A stretch of DNA of 64,000 nucleotides from CAYVOV01 sp964453525 (GTDB lineage Bacteria > Chloroflexota > Dehalococcoidia > Dehalococcoidales > UBA2162): the NCBI GenBank assembly GCA_964453525.1, contig CAYVOV010000003.1, forward strand, positions 1 through 64,000, written 5' to 3'. The notes under the pieces were generated by a model. The model was not told the origin of the DNA. It saw nothing but the letters and a program-made list of their open reading frames with translations, and ran no database searches. Numbering within the stretch: position 1 is the stretch's first letter; the number at the start of each line of letters is the position of its first letter. The translations under genes were made by a program, and so were the position numbers. Below, in pieces: positions 7,995 to 18,400 of this stretch.

Positions 7995-9464
7995 TTAATT
8001 TCCGGTAGAAAGCTCATATAGTTTCTCCACAATCCATATCATACCTTCGGTATCCCGACCGCAATACTTTTCCAGATCAATCATCACCTTTGCTCTGTCT
8101 TCCTCTGGTATTTCACCATAGTTGGCTGTAAGAAAGGATAAGCTAGCTACCTGGCCATCGGAAATATTCAAACCCTCGTATCCTTTGCCTGTTATTGCTG
8201 GAAGTACAGCCTTGAGTGATGCACTACCTTTCTGAGCGGGGTGATAATAATCAAATTTACTAAAAGGCTTTAGTAGGTCAACTAGCCGGTTGCATATCCG
8301 TTCAATCCAATCGTTATATTCAGGGAAAGCAGCTGCCATTTCCCGCAAACACCCCTCTTCAAATCCTTTGTTGTAGGCAATGATGCTCCCAGAATCCCCC
8401 AGTACCTTTCTAATCTCAGCAAGTAGACCAGGCCGTGGATCACCAGTATCATTTGTCAGGTACGAGTAGTGCACTGGCTCTGACTTTTCATCCCGGACAA
8501 CGTGTAAAGAATACTGGAATGGAACGTCTTGGTAAGGTTTTACTCCGTCAAACAGAGGTATTGCCGGCCCGATGGTCTCGAAATCGAGGTAATAAAGAGG
8601 GTATTCGAGTGAAGAGAGGAACTCTTTGATTCTTTCCTTGTCTACATGGGGCTCACTGCTTACAACAGCTGCCTTTTGAATAAGCTGCTTGCCGTTTAAT
8701 TTGTAGCTAACCGGTATTTCGCTAATGGTTGCTACACCATCGTTATACATTTCATACGCTTTCTTTCCACCCCAATATAGCGAGAAAATACTGTGTTCAG
8801 GTAGGTTTCCCCAGCAGTCTGTTAAAGGACACTCGTATGGATCTCGGCAGTACGGCCCGATTATCATTTCGGGACATACATCTTGGTTAATAATTTTTAT
8901 AATGCTATCTATTTTATCCTGTATATCTATGCTTGATTCATTTACTTTATCGGTAATGTCGTGGATATTAAAAAGGCCTTCTGGGTCTAACTCTCCTTCC
9001 CTGACGTACTGGTTATTGATTAGAGCCAAGTAACAATTCCTGATACTCAATCCGTACTGTACACAGCAATGGCGTTGAAAAGCCACGTCGTCGATATGGA
9101 CTTTCTTGATATTGGTTGAACTCTTAACTTCGCATATGTTCCACTCATCTTCGCCGGCAGGAAAGAGGATATCCACCCTACAATAAAGCCCATCCGACAA
9201 GATACCTGCTTCGAACAAAGGTTTTCTTTTACTCAGCATTTCCTTTGTCTTCTCTATGTTCTTTATAAAATCATCTTGAGGTATATAAATACCTCCAGGA
9301 AACAGTCTGTTTGCCAGATACCCGACTTCATGCCCTTGGTCGAATGTATACTGGGTAACTGCATCTGTTTCTGGTATTCGCTCCGGTTCATGGAACTGCA
9401 TCCAGACGTACCTAGGGCACTGGAGACCGTTTAGATATTTCGATTTTGATAACAATAGAGACAT
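7995..9464 (-). CDS. DUF2779 protein: Cas4-like nuclease plus DEDD exonuclease domain
   Basis: 489 residues. The N-terminal half has a PD-(D/E)XK arrangement: Asp98 in CRVDILF, Glu112-x-Lys114 in CEVKSS. Cys16 in LQCPRYVW and a later cluster CRDPYECPLTDCW could bind an Fe-S cluster, as in Cas4 and AddB. The C-terminal half has YYLDFETIG, IIAYNKGFEEGCL and YCGRDTEGM, resembling DEDD-type 3'-5' exonuclease motifs. This matches the DUF2779 family, whose members are uncharacterised putative nucleases. It sits between the helicase and UDG-like genes in one operon, so DNA processing is the likely role. Confidence 0.8.
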   Translation of the reverse strand: MSLLLSKSKYLNGLQCPRYVWMQFHEPERIPETDAVTQYTFDQGHEVGYLANRLFPGGIYIPQDDFIKNIEKTKEMLSKRKPLFEAGILSDGLYCRVDILFPAGEDEWNICEVKSSTNIKKVHIDDVAFQRHCCVQYGLSIRNCYLALINNQYVREGELDPEGLFNIHDITDKVNESSIDIQDKIDSIIKIINQDVCPEMIIGPYCRDPYECPLTDCWGNLPEHSIFSLYWGGKKAYEMYNDGVATISEIPVSYKLNGKQLIQKAAVVSSEPHVDKERIKEFLSSLEYPLYYLDFETIGPAIPLFDGVKPYQDVPFQYSLHVVRDEKSEPVHYSYLTNDTGDPRPGLLAEIRKVLGDSGSIIAYNKGFEEGCLREMAAAFPEYNDWIERICNRLVDLLKPFSKFDYYHPAQKGSASLKAVLPAITGKGYEGLNISDGQVASLSFLTANYGEIPEEDRAKVMIDLEKYCGRDTEGMIWIVEKLYELSTGN

Positions 9465-9483
9465 TTTTCGCTTAGGAAAGAGG

Positions 9484-11679
9484 CTATTTAGTTAGTTTCC
9501 CTTTCCTTAACTTTCTACGTTTCTTTGTAGCTTTTGTCTTCTTGGTCTTGGGCATAAGGCTTGGATCCTCAAGAACAGCAGCTATTGTCCCAAACCAATG
9601 AATATGCAGATAGTGAGCTCCACGTGTAGTCGCCAGATACAGTAATTTGTTATGAAGATCGGAACCAGTAAAATTGTTCTTACGGGCATTAGCTAATATT
9701 ACAGCATCATACTCTAGACCTTTAGAAAGATATATAGGGGAAACTGCCGTCTTGGTTCGTTCATAACCTGGCTTATCAAGCAGCATAGCGTCATCTATGC
9801 CTTCCTTGCGAAGCTTCACTGCTAGTTGAGAAGCTTCACGTGATGTCTTACATAGTACAGCAATAGACTGAATTTCTTTGGTTTTCAAAGACCTGATATC
9901 TTCTGCTATAGCTTTTACCATTTCTTTAGCGGATTTAGAACGTATCAGGAGAGGTTTCTCCCCATGGCGTTCGTAAGCAATGGCTTTAGGCAACCTGGGC
10001 GCCGTTAGCTTCAAAATTCGGTTTGCATATTTTGTTATCTCAGATGTTGTGCGATAGCTGATGCGGATATCTGTTCTGTGAGGACGCTCTTTAGAGAATA
10101 ATCCTTTTACTTCGCTCCAGTCCTTCATACCTCGATGGGGTAATAGACTCTGTCCAATATCACCAAGTATTGTAAATGATTTGTTAGCGGAATAAACGTA
10201 CAAAAGCAATAGTTCAAGGGGTGAAACATCTTGAGCTTCATCTACAACTACGTGTTCAAATGAAGGATTACTCCGTCCCTTTCTGCTTCTTTCGTTAATG
10301 CCGTTCAATAGATAATTCAAATAGCAAATTGCAGCTAGGTCTTCTAGTTTTAAACGTTTGGTCTTCCCTGATAATGCTTTGACGAAATAATCAGTTTCTT
10401 CTTCTGTAATGACACCTTTTGACATATTAAGCAGATAATCTCGATTTGATAAAAGTTTTAGGTAGGCATTTCTAAAGTCGAGTTCAGGCCAAAATTCATC
10501 AAATTGACTTGTAATGGCTTTACGCCGTGAGTCATCTAACTTTGTTAATAATCCTCTTCTGAATTCTCGCTCAATATTCGATATAGCCATTCTACGTTGT
10601 TCATTAAGAGGTTGATTGCCCAATTCCTTGATTATCCTCCTGACTCTAGACCTACTAATGGTTACTACTCCGCTGACAATACTTGTAGAGTTGTTTATGA
10701 ATTCATTTCGCAGAGTCTGGACATACCTATCAAGAATATGCGCCATTTGGAGTGAAACCTTTTGTTTTGCTACCTTCACTTCCATGCCTAAGTCTTTTCT
10801 GGATCCCCTCAGCAATTTCTCAAGCAACTTGTCCTCAAATTGTCTTATGCGGCGAGGTAAAGTGCTGCGAAGCCACTCAGGAATAGTCATTTGCCTTACT
10901 CTTTCAACGCCTAGACCTGGAAGCAAGTTAGAAACATATTTGAGAAATGCTCTACTGGGGCCAAAGAAGACAACCCTATTTGGTGAAATATCTAGGTCAA
11001 GTTCATTGAACGGTGATAGCAAATAAGCTATTCTATGAATACCTACTTCGCTTTTGCCGCTGCCTGCTACGCCTTGAATGATTAGAACTCGATATGGTGT
11101 TGATGCTATGAGTTCGTACTGCTCAGGCTGGATTGTAGCAACGATCTTCTTTAATTCAGTACCCTTTGACTCAGACAACTGCCGAGAAATTCGTGTTTGT
11201 TTAACAGGTGTTACCTTCTCTCCAGGTGGTAGTAAGGGGACTTCTACAACGTCTAGCAATGTAGATTGTTCAATCAATAATTCGCGTTTTAGATTAACAA
11301 CTACTTTAATTTTTCCAGATGGGCAGGTATACTCCCCGGCTAAAGGATTATAAAAAAGCTTACCTATAGGTGCCTGCCAATTAAAAACATAGTCCAGCGG
11401 AATGTGATACTCACCCAAATAGTAAGATTCAATATTGTCCTGAGTTGCCCCCTTTACAAAATCTATACGACCGAAATATGGACTTTGCCGGGCTTCTGAT
11501 AGATTCCGGATGTTCTCCTCTTTTTTCTGGCGCATGTCACGAGCAGCTTCACCAAACACAGGTGCTTCTTCTTTAGACATGCCTAGAAAGCGTTTATCTT
11601 CTTCTATAACCTCGTCAATACGTGATATACACCGCTCTAGGTTATTCTCTTCTTCAGTATATATATTTTCCTCTGTCAT
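9484..11679 (-). CDS. UvrD/HelD-like superfamily 1 helicase
   Basis: I set the start at ATG 11679 because it follows a strong ribosome site (AAAGGAGGAAGG); the 49 extra codons upstream are non-coding in character. The 731-residue protein carries GVAGSGKSEVG (Walker A, about 205), VVVDEAQDV (Walker B, about 480), GDIGQSLLPH (III), SYRTTSEITKYA (IV), SKGLEYDAVIL (V) and LYLATTRGA (VI). The long insertion between motifs I and II and the N-terminal coiled region resemble HelD, which remodels RNA polymerase, rather than UvrD itself. In this operon a DNA or transcription-complex translocase role in defence is inferred. The next gene downstream starts 20 bases later. Confidence 0.8.
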   Translation of the reverse strand: MTEENIYTEEENNLERCISRIDEVIEEDKRFLGMSKEEAPVFGEAARDMRQKKEENIRNLSEARQSPYFGRIDFVKGATQDNIESYYLGEYHIPLDYVFNWQAPIGKLFYNPLAGEYTCPSGKIKVVVNLKRELLIEQSTLLDVVEVPLLPPGEKVTPVKQTRISRQLSESKGTELKKIVATIQPEQYELIASTPYRVLIIQGVAGSGKSEVGIHRIAYLLSPFNELDLDISPNRVVFFGPSRAFLKYVSNLLPGLGVERVRQMTIPEWLRSTLPRRIRQFEDKLLEKLLRGSRKDLGMEVKVAKQKVSLQMAHILDRYVQTLRNEFINNSTSIVSGVVTISRSRVRRIIKELGNQPLNEQRRMAISNIEREFRRGLLTKLDDSRRKAITSQFDEFWPELDFRNAYLKLLSNRDYLLNMSKGVITEEETDYFVKALSGKTKRLKLEDLAAICYLNYLLNGINERSRKGRSNPSFEHVVVDEAQDVSPLELLLLYVYSANKSFTILGDIGQSLLPHRGMKDWSEVKGLFSKERPHRTDIRISYRTTSEITKYANRILKLTAPRLPKAIAYERHGEKPLLIRSKSAKEMVKAIAEDIRSLKTKEIQSIAVLCKTSREASQLAVKLRKEGIDDAMLLDKPGYERTKTAVSPIYLSKGLEYDAVILANARKNNFTGSDLHNKLLYLATTRGAHYLHIHWFGTIAAVLEDPSLMPKTKKTKATKKRRKLRKGKLTK

Positions 11680-11758
11680 AAATCCTTCCTCCTTTGTACC
11701 ACCCTTTAAACAGCATATGATATAAATAAGTCGAATTATCCTGGATAAAGTAAGTTTC

Positions 11759-12568
11759 TTACCATCCTCCGACTTCTTGCCACATTTCTTCGGCTGCTTC
11801 ATCAATCCAATCTGGGAACATTTCATCTAAGTAGTCCAATATATCAGCACCAATCTGTTCCTGAAGATCAGTTGCCGATTTAGCAGCCCTTAAGGCATCT
11901 GGTCCACAATAGAGTCGCTGATTATTAGTGCCTTTGCACCAATTTTCAATTTCATCCAAGACTGTTTGGAGAGACCTGCATGACCATGCTGCTAAATTTT
12001 GAACCGCGCGACAATCTATCTCGCTTAGGCATTTAGCAGCTCCTCTAGCTGTTGCTTCGTATATTAATGGCAATGGGAGCCTTTGAGGCTCGATCACTGT
12101 GATTCCCCAGAGTGCTGCGTAATGACGGCAATCATCACGTATGTTATGACCAGATAGAAGGAATCTATTCATCGGAATCTTTGCGTAGAATTGACTACTA
12201 CCCTGGAGAAAATCAAGACTTTTACTATTGAAAATTAGAAGTTCATTTTTTTCTAATTTGGTTGTTAGGTGTTTCAGTTCCCAGTGGGTCACGCAAGTAA
12301 CGTCTCTTGTACCGCCATCTACCTCATGTCTAAGTCCCGAAGCACTACGCTGCTCTGCGAGGGAAGTAGAGCCTGCTTTCTCGCTAAGACGGATGCCGCG
12401 TCGCTCACAAAGGTCGTAAAAGAGGTCCTCGAAATTACGACCTCTCTCATATCCATGACCAGATATTCCCCCAACCTCTACAATTGCATAAACTCTAACT
12501 ATTAGGTCAAGGATATTCTCTGGAAATAGGTTGGAATAGTCCTTTACAATTGGCTTCTTCCACCACAT
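11759..12568 (-). CDS. PD-(D/E)XK restriction endonuclease-like protein
   Basis: 269 residues. FEDLFYDLCERRG (Glu47), HEVDGG (Asp84) and WELKHLT (Glu97-x-Lys99) give the order and spacing of a PD-(D/E)XK nuclease core, as in Mrr- or HsdR-type enzymes. No helicase or recognition domain is attached. It lies between the AAA ATPase (12 bp downstream of it) and the helicase, so it is the best candidate for the cutting subunit of the system, with methylation by the DUF1156 protein as self-protection. This function is inferred from motif and context only. Confidence 0.65.
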   Translation of the reverse strand: MWWKKPIVKDYSNLFPENILDLIVRVYAIVEVGGISGHGYERGRNFEDLFYDLCERRGIRLSEKAGSTSLAEQRSASGLRHEVDGGTRDVTCVTHWELKHLTTKLEKNELLIFNSKSLDFLQGSSQFYAKIPMNRFLLSGHNIRDDCRHYAALWGITVIEPQRLPLPLIYEATARGAAKCLSEIDCRAVQNLAAWSCRSLQTVLDEIENWCKGTNNQRLYCGPDALRAAKSATDLQEQIGADILDYLDEMFPDWIDEAAEEMWQEVGGW

Positions 12569-12579
12569 CCCTGAACCCT

Positions 12580-13890
12580 CTAAATAATGCGCTCGTCAGT
12601 AGCAATTTCCTCGGTTTCTTCATCTTCGGAAGTCGTTGGAAGCAAACGCTCAAGCTTTGGTAGAACGAACACTTCGTCTAATCGTGGTGCTTTATTAGTG
12701 TTACCAAGCTCTAATAGCCTATTTAGTATGCGCAAAAACTCCCTTGGATTAGGTCTTGTAGCTTCCCATGCTATTTTTAGAGACGCTTCCGTAAAGGGCG
12801 AAATACTATCTGTACGAGTGGGAAGCGCTACGGTTGAGTCATTGAGCATTCGTTCTGCAAGAAGATGCGCCGAACTAAACTCCTCGAGACCTTTAAGCAC
12901 AACTACAACAGGCTCATTAAGAGGATTGTCATAGTCTAGAGAAGGAAGGTCTTCGTGTTGCCACGCGTTTCTAAGGCGGTAATATGCACTGGGATGTAGC
13001 TGGAACACAAAGGATGCCCGGGAGGAAAATGGTTCAGCCTCAATTAACGCATCTCTAATGAATTTCACATTTCGCTCTATTTTGGAGGTTCCAGACATTG
13101 ATGTAAAATCCTCTACTTGGTCAATAAAGAAAGTAAAATGCTCCATTCCTGCTAATTCAGAGAACACAACAAGAATCTGCAGATATTTGAGTCCATTACG
13201 ATCATGATGCCAAGTGCCAACATCAGAAGCAAGGAATCTTTCTAATGCCTCTGTATCTGGTGTAGCAAGATGGTACATGAAATCTTCAAGCAAATTCCTG
13301 ATGTCGAGAGTTACTGCCAGCTTCCGGAACCTATCCCTAATGGCTTCGACGATGGCAGTATCTTCACTACCTTCGACTGCCTTCCCAGCACTCACGAGCT
13401 TTGCTGCAGCTCGTTCTCTCAGTTTTGTGTGCGTACTTATGCCAGCATTATCCCGCGTCCGGAGAATAAATCGTGCCAAATTGAAAGCAGCGGCATCAAT
13501 ACTCAAAATACCACCATAAGCCTTAGCAACAAATGTTACATATCCAGCAAGCACAGGATTAGCATTAGCGTCCTCATCTGAAATACCCAACGATGTTAAA
13601 GTCGATTTTCCGAAGTCTTGATTTATCTTTTTTGCTTCTTCGGCCATAAGCGTAGATTTTCCAAACCCGCGGGCCGACGGATCACCACTGGACACAGACC
13701 AAACAGCACCAATAAGAGGCTGCCCATTCTCAAGTGGTGCTAATATGAACTTACGTAAAAATTCATTTCGCTGAAGCCCAAACATTTCGGGCACATATAT
13801 GATTTCCGTGTCCTCTCCATAAGTGGCTTGACTAGGGAAAGGATTTTTCTTTAAACCGTATTGGATTTCATAATAAGATTTAATTGCCAT
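12580..13890 (-). CDS. AAA-type ATPase of the defence operon
   Basis: 436 residues. It starts YYEIQYGLKKNPFP, a pattern common in Orc/Cdc6- or ExeA-like AAA proteins. Walker A is SARGFGKSTLM (about 75), Walker B FFIDQVEDF (about 260). The extended central part and acidic C-terminus (TTSEDEETEEIATDE) have no recognised domain. It probably drives or regulates a DNA-bound complex. The gene starts two bases after the stop of the upstream gene, implying coupled translation and a shared complex. Confidence 0.7.
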   Translation of the reverse strand: MAIKSYYEIQYGLKKNPFPSQATYGEDTEIIYVPEMFGLQRNEFLRKFILAPLENGQPLIGAVWSVSSGDPSARGFGKSTLMAEEAKKINQDFGKSTLTSLGISDEDANANPVLAGYVTFVAKAYGGILSIDAAAFNLARFILRTRDNAGISTHTKLRERAAAKLVSAGKAVEGSEDTAIVEAIRDRFRKLAVTLDIRNLLEDFMYHLATPDTEALERFLASDVGTWHHDRNGLKYLQILVVFSELAGMEHFTFFIDQVEDFTSMSGTSKIERNVKFIRDALIEAEPFSSRASFVFQLHPSAYYRLRNAWQHEDLPSLDYDNPLNEPVVVVLKGLEEFSSAHLLAERMLNDSTVALPTRTDSISPFTEASLKIAWEATRPNPREFLRILNRLLELGNTNKAPRLDEVFVLPKLERLLPTTSEDEETEEIATDERII

Positions 13891-13892
13891 TT

Positions 13893-15071
13893 TTAACCTC
13901 CATCAGAAATTGATAGTTTTATTAATCCAATTCGATGACCTCTTACTAGAACATAGCTTTCTCCTTGCGGTGGTGGGGTAAACGGCAACTCGGTATAAAT
14001 AGTCACCCCTGATTCTTCACGGTGTTCAATTATCCGTTCTAAACAAAGTGAGAATATTAAAGGTTGTATCCTCAAGTCCGTGCAAACGAGTGCCCGAAGA
14101 GGATAGATATCGATATATGTTTGTAATGAGCCGGACAATTTTTTATATGCAGATATTAATGACATCGTAAAATCATTTGAAACGTAAGACTGTCCATGAT
14201 GGGTAACTCCGGAAACAGAAGCCTCAGCGTTAAAAGACGGATCAGGCATGAAATCGCACGTCGAAAATATAACTCGTCCTGTAAAATCAGGATGAGAAGA
14301 TGTTATAGCCACGCTGTAGAAATCTTGCGAACAACTAAATATATGCTGAAAAGTAACTGTATCAAAAAATAAGCCTTCTGATTTCAGGATGGCAGGCACT
14401 ACAATATTATCCTCTACTGTATCTACAATTTTCTTTACGTCAATATTTCGCATAGATGAAACACGATTCAGATACTCAACTTGTTCATCTACCTTTTCGT
14501 TGAATATGACAATTTTCTCCGCAGGGAAATCGATGGTTTTAAGCCTTGTAGTGCAGCTTTCGATTATTCTATTAGCCAACAGATCAGGATCAATAGGGAA
14601 TTTCAGGCTTTGCCCAAGCTGTTTAATACTTGTTATATCAGGAATATACATTGGCGACTTGAGTAAACGTATAGTGAACGCTCTAAAGTAGGGATGATTG
14701 TTCATCCATAAAAGTAATATAGAATCAAACGCTTTTCCACGACTATCCTTATATAAGCGTGCTATCTCCATACCTTTCTCTGTGACTTTGCAGGGCGTTT
14801 CTTTTAATCTTTCTACCTCGGACCTTTTACGAGGTAAAGGTCCCACTGTTATTAATCTAAGTTTATTTAGGTCTGTAAGAGCATCACGTGCTACTGTCCA
14901 CATAACTTCACGTGATGGAGGAGCATGTCGTTTCGATGAGCTGTGAAGAGAACGGCGTACTTCATCAAATGTACAAGTGGATTTGGATAAGGAAATAAAA
15001 CGGAGAGAATCAAGAAGCTGATCTATCCGTATCCTGGGGATAGAGTCTTTAATAATATCTTTATCCTGCAT
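13893..15071 (-). CDS. Unknown protein, first gene of the leftward defence operon
   Basis: I placed the start at ATG 15071 (392 residues), not the TTG at 15107, because that TTG is the first codon of a TTGACA -35 box. The -10 box ends 7 bases before the ATG, so the transcript is probably leaderless. N-terminal residues suggest a winged helix (FDEVRRSLHSSSKRH, VTEKGMEIARLY). The rest is a mixed fold with no motif I know. It is translationally linked to the ATPase downstream. It could be a target-recognition or sensor subunit, but nothing in the sequence proves this. Confidence 0.6.
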   Translation of the reverse strand: MQDKDIIKDSIPRIRIDQLLDSLRFISLSKSTCTFDEVRRSLHSSSKRHAPPSREVMWTVARDALTDLNKLRLITVGPLPRKRSEVERLKETPCKVTEKGMEIARLYKDSRGKAFDSILLLWMNNHPYFRAFTIRLLKSPMYIPDITSIKQLGQSLKFPIDPDLLANRIIESCTTRLKTIDFPAEKIVIFNEKVDEQVEYLNRVSSMRNIDVKKIVDTVEDNIVVPAILKSEGLFFDTVTFQHIFSCSQDFYSVAITSSHPDFTGRVIFSTCDFMPDPSFNAEASVSGVTHHGQSYVSNDFTMSLISAYKKLSGSLQTYIDIYPLRALVCTDLRIQPLIFSLCLERIIEHREESGVTIYTELPFTPPPQGESYVLVRGHRIGLIKLSISDGG

Positions 15072-15077
15072 ACAAAT

Positions 15078-15107
15078 ATTATATAATAATATGGGAGCGT
15101 TTGTCAA
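15078..15107 (-). promoter_or_regulatory. Consensus promoter, leftward defence operon
   Basis: On the minus strand: TTGACA (15107-15102), an 18-bp spacer and TATAAT (15083-15078). The expected start site is at or next to the ATG at 15071, leaving no room for a ribosome site; leaderless translation is likely. Confidence 0.8.
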
Positions 15108-15150
15108 TACCGTTTCATTAATTTTTGTGAATTTCTATTAATCTGGAAGG

Positions 15151-15179
15151 TTGACTTTTATCCGACAACTGAATATTAT
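15151..15179 (+). promoter_or_regulatory. Promoter of the rightward defence operon
   Basis: TTGACT (15151-15156), a 17-bp spacer and TATTAT (15174-15179). Two CGACAAC direct repeats flank the -10 box (starting about 15163 and 15182), a possible operator for the HTH protein encoded next. The divergent promoter is about 45 bp away. Confidence 0.65.
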
Positions 15180-15212
15180 TACGACAACGGAACTTTTTGG
15201 AGAGAAGTTAGT

Positions 15213-15434
15213 ATGCCAGTTCTAGAAGATTATATAAGCGTTAATGAAGCTGCTGAGTTTCTCAAAGTTCATCCGGGCACTGTCAAGAGGCTTTGTCGTG
15301 AACGCAGGTTATCAGCCCACAAAGTCCATAATGGATGGCTAATCCACATTAACGATGTGCAGTCCTTTGCTAAGGAATATAACGGCCGGAGGGGAAGGCC
15401 AAGCAACATGGATATTAATAAAAGGGTAATTTGA
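15213..15434 (+). CDS. Small HTH/excisionase-like DNA-binding protein
   Basis: 73 residues from ATG 15213 behind GGAGAG. YISVNEAAEFLKVHPGTVK followed by ERRLSAHKVHNGWLI matches the helix_turn_helix_17 / MerR-like excisionase fold. It is the first gene of the rightward defence operon; its stop codon overlaps the next start (TGATG). It may be the operon regulator acting on the shared divergent control region, or an excision factor for the island; the position favours the first. Confidence 0.75.
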   Translation: MPVLEDYISVNEAAEFLKVHPGTVKRLCRERRLSAHKVHNGWLIHINDVQSFAKEYNGRRGRPSNMDINKRVI

Positions 15435-18400
15435 TGGCCAAACTTGAAGAACTGGTAGAAGGAGCCCTAGTCGAGGGAATAATTGCTGATAGCCCCGCTA
15501 CTGTAATACATACGAAGTGGTTTGGTGAACAGGCTATAGAGCTAACGTACAAAAATGAACAAACGGGGACTGTCAGTAACCGTTTGTTATATCGATCAGA
15601 TGAGGATGCACTCCGTCTCATAGAGACAACTTCTGCTTTGGTGTTTGATGGTGACGGCGAGACATTCCGATTAGCATCTGAAGCAAACCGCATTCGTCTC
15701 GCATACTTATTCGATCCAAGACTAGCTGTTCACGTTTCGCAAGTAGACCCATTGCCGCATCAAATAGCCGCCGTATACGAGGAAATGTTAATTAGACAAC
15801 CACTACGGTATCTCTTAGCTGACGATCCAGGTGCCGGTAAAACAATTATGGCTGGCCTATTTATAAAGGAGCTAATTCTTAGAGGAGACCTTGAAAGGTG
15901 CTTAGTCGTATGTCCTGCAAATCTCGCAGAGCAATGGCAAGATGAACTTAGCGAAAAATTCAAATTACACTTCGAGATTGTAGGGCGCGAACAAATAGAG
16001 AGTAGCCTCACCATTAATCCCTTTCTTGAAAAACCTTTCGTTATCAGCCGTATCGACCTTCTTAAACCGAGGAGAGATAAAAACGGTGAACTCGATGAAT
16101 CTAACCTTGATAGGTTAAAACAAGTGGAGTGGGACTTACTAGTTGTCGATGAAGCTCACAAAATGAGCGCCTCATTTGTTGGAGGAGATGTTAAATTAAC
16201 CGCGAGGTATAGGCTTGGTCAAATTCTGTGCGATCCACAGCATAGCCGTCATATCGTATTTCTCACTGCGACGCCTCATCATGGTAAAGAGGAAGATTTC
16301 CAGCTCTTCTTAGCTCTGCTAGACAAAGACCGCTTTGAAGGGCGCTTCAGAACAGGAGTTCATCGCGTAGATACCTCCGACATTATGCGACGGATGCTAA
16401 AGGAAGAACTTGTTGATTTCGAGGGGAAACCTTTATTTCCAGAGAGACGGGCGTATACAGTGAACTATGACCTGAGTCCATTAGAAGCACGGTTGTATGC
16501 TGATGTAACTGAGTATGTACGTACTGAGATGAATAGAGCTGACGAGTTGGCAGAAGTAGGTTCACATCGTCGGACAGTGATTGGCTTTGCACTTACGGTT
16601 CTACAGAGACGCTTAGCCTCCTCACCGGAAGCTATATACCAATCCTTACGACGGCGTCGGGAGCGGCTGGAAAAAAGGATTGAGGAGGAAAGACATAAGA
16701 AGCAAGCAGCGGAGCTCGACCTTACTTCCGGACTTAGAGCAATTGACGAAGAGGAGATGGATGACCTTCCAGACAGAGAGACGGAAGAACTTGAAGACCA
16801 AGTAGTTGATCTGGCATCAAATGCCCGTACTATCGCTGAACTTGAACTTGAGATTATCCGTTTAAAGGAACTAGAGAAGCTAGCTAAGGAGGTCAGACAA
16901 AGTGACACCGACCGTAAGTGGGAGGAGCTTCGTGATCTGCTCTTGAATCGTGCTGAGATGTTTGACCAGAAGGGACGAAGAAGAAAGCTCATTATATTCT
17001 CTGAGCATCGGGACACCCTTAGGTATTTGGCTAGCAAAGTACGGAATCTGTTGGGTGATCCTACTGCAATAATTGAGATACATGGTGGGATGGGACGTGT
17101 AGAGAGAAGGAAAGCACAAAATACTTTTATTAACGACCCTACTGCTGAAATATTAATTGCCACTGATGCAGCAGGCGAGGGTATAAACCTACAACGCGCC
17201 CATCTTATGGTTAATTATGACCTTCCCTGGAATCCAAATCGTATCGAACAGAGATTTGGACGTATCCATCGTCTAGGACAGCGTGAAGTCTGTCATCTAT
17301 GGAATCTTGTTGCATATCAGACGCGTGAAGGTGCAGTCTTCCGTCGCCTTTTTGAGAAACTGGAGTCACAACGTCAAGCATTAAAGGATAAGGTATTTGA
17401 TGTTCTAGGGAGAGTCTTTGACGAAATCCCACTGCGTAATCTTCTTATGGATGCAATTCGCTATGGAGACCAACCTGAAGTAAGAGCAAGGTTGGAAGAG
17501 CGAATCGATGAACTTATGAGTCCTGAACACTATAGAGAGCTTATTGAGCGATTTGCTTTGGCAACTGACACGATTGATACTACTCGTTTACAATCTCTGA
17601 TGGAAGATATGGAGAGAGCTGAAGCGCTACGGCTCCAGCCCCACTTTATTGCATCCTTCTTTACAGATGCGTTTCAGCGACTAGGTGGCTCAATTAGAGA
17701 GCGGGAATCTCAGCGTTATGAAATCAGGCGGGTTCCACAAGAGATAATCAGGAGGGCCCGTCAAATCAGACGGGGGATCCCGCTGGTACACCGCTATGAA
17801 CGAATAGTGTTTGAGAAAGAACGTATAAACGTAGATGAAAAACCCCCGGCTGAATTTGTAGCTCCAGGACATCCTCTGCTGGATGCCACAATTGACCTTA
17901 CTTTGGAACGGCATAGTCAGCTTCTGCGTCGAGGCGCTCTTCTTGTTGATCCTAGGGAAGACGGGCCTAATACTTCAAGAGCCTTGTTATTTATTCAACA
18001 TGAGATTCACGATGGCAGAGTTGACAAGCAAGGACGAAACCGTACTGCCTCCAGGAAGCTGCATTTTGTAGAGATTTCTCAAAATGGGGAATCTCAGGAT
18101 GCTGGTGCTGCTCCCTATCTTGATTACCGATCATTAAATGATGATGAGGGAAAAGCGGTTAACCAACTTCTTCAACAGGCCTGGCTTCAAAAAGACATTG
18201 AAGAGCAAGCTAAGGCTTATGCTATTGAATTCCTTGTGCCAAGACACTTTGAAGAAGTAAAAGCCTATCGGGAGTCGTTGGTATTGAAGACCATGGCAGC
18301 GGTGAAAGAACGCTTAACTAAGGAAATCCAATACTGGGATAAAAGGGCGGAGGAGTTGAAAGCTCAAGAACTAGCCGGTAAGAAGCCACGAATAAACTCT

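Noticed and set aside
11680..11826. N-terminal 49 residues of the long helicase reading
   Set aside because: They overlap the end of the upstream nuclease gene and precede a strong ribosome site and ATG at 11679, so the shorter start is preferred.
16465..17163. 232-codon minus-strand frame inside the SNF2 helicase
   Set aside because: Ser/Arg-rich low-complexity translation antisense to conserved helicase motifs; a shadow.
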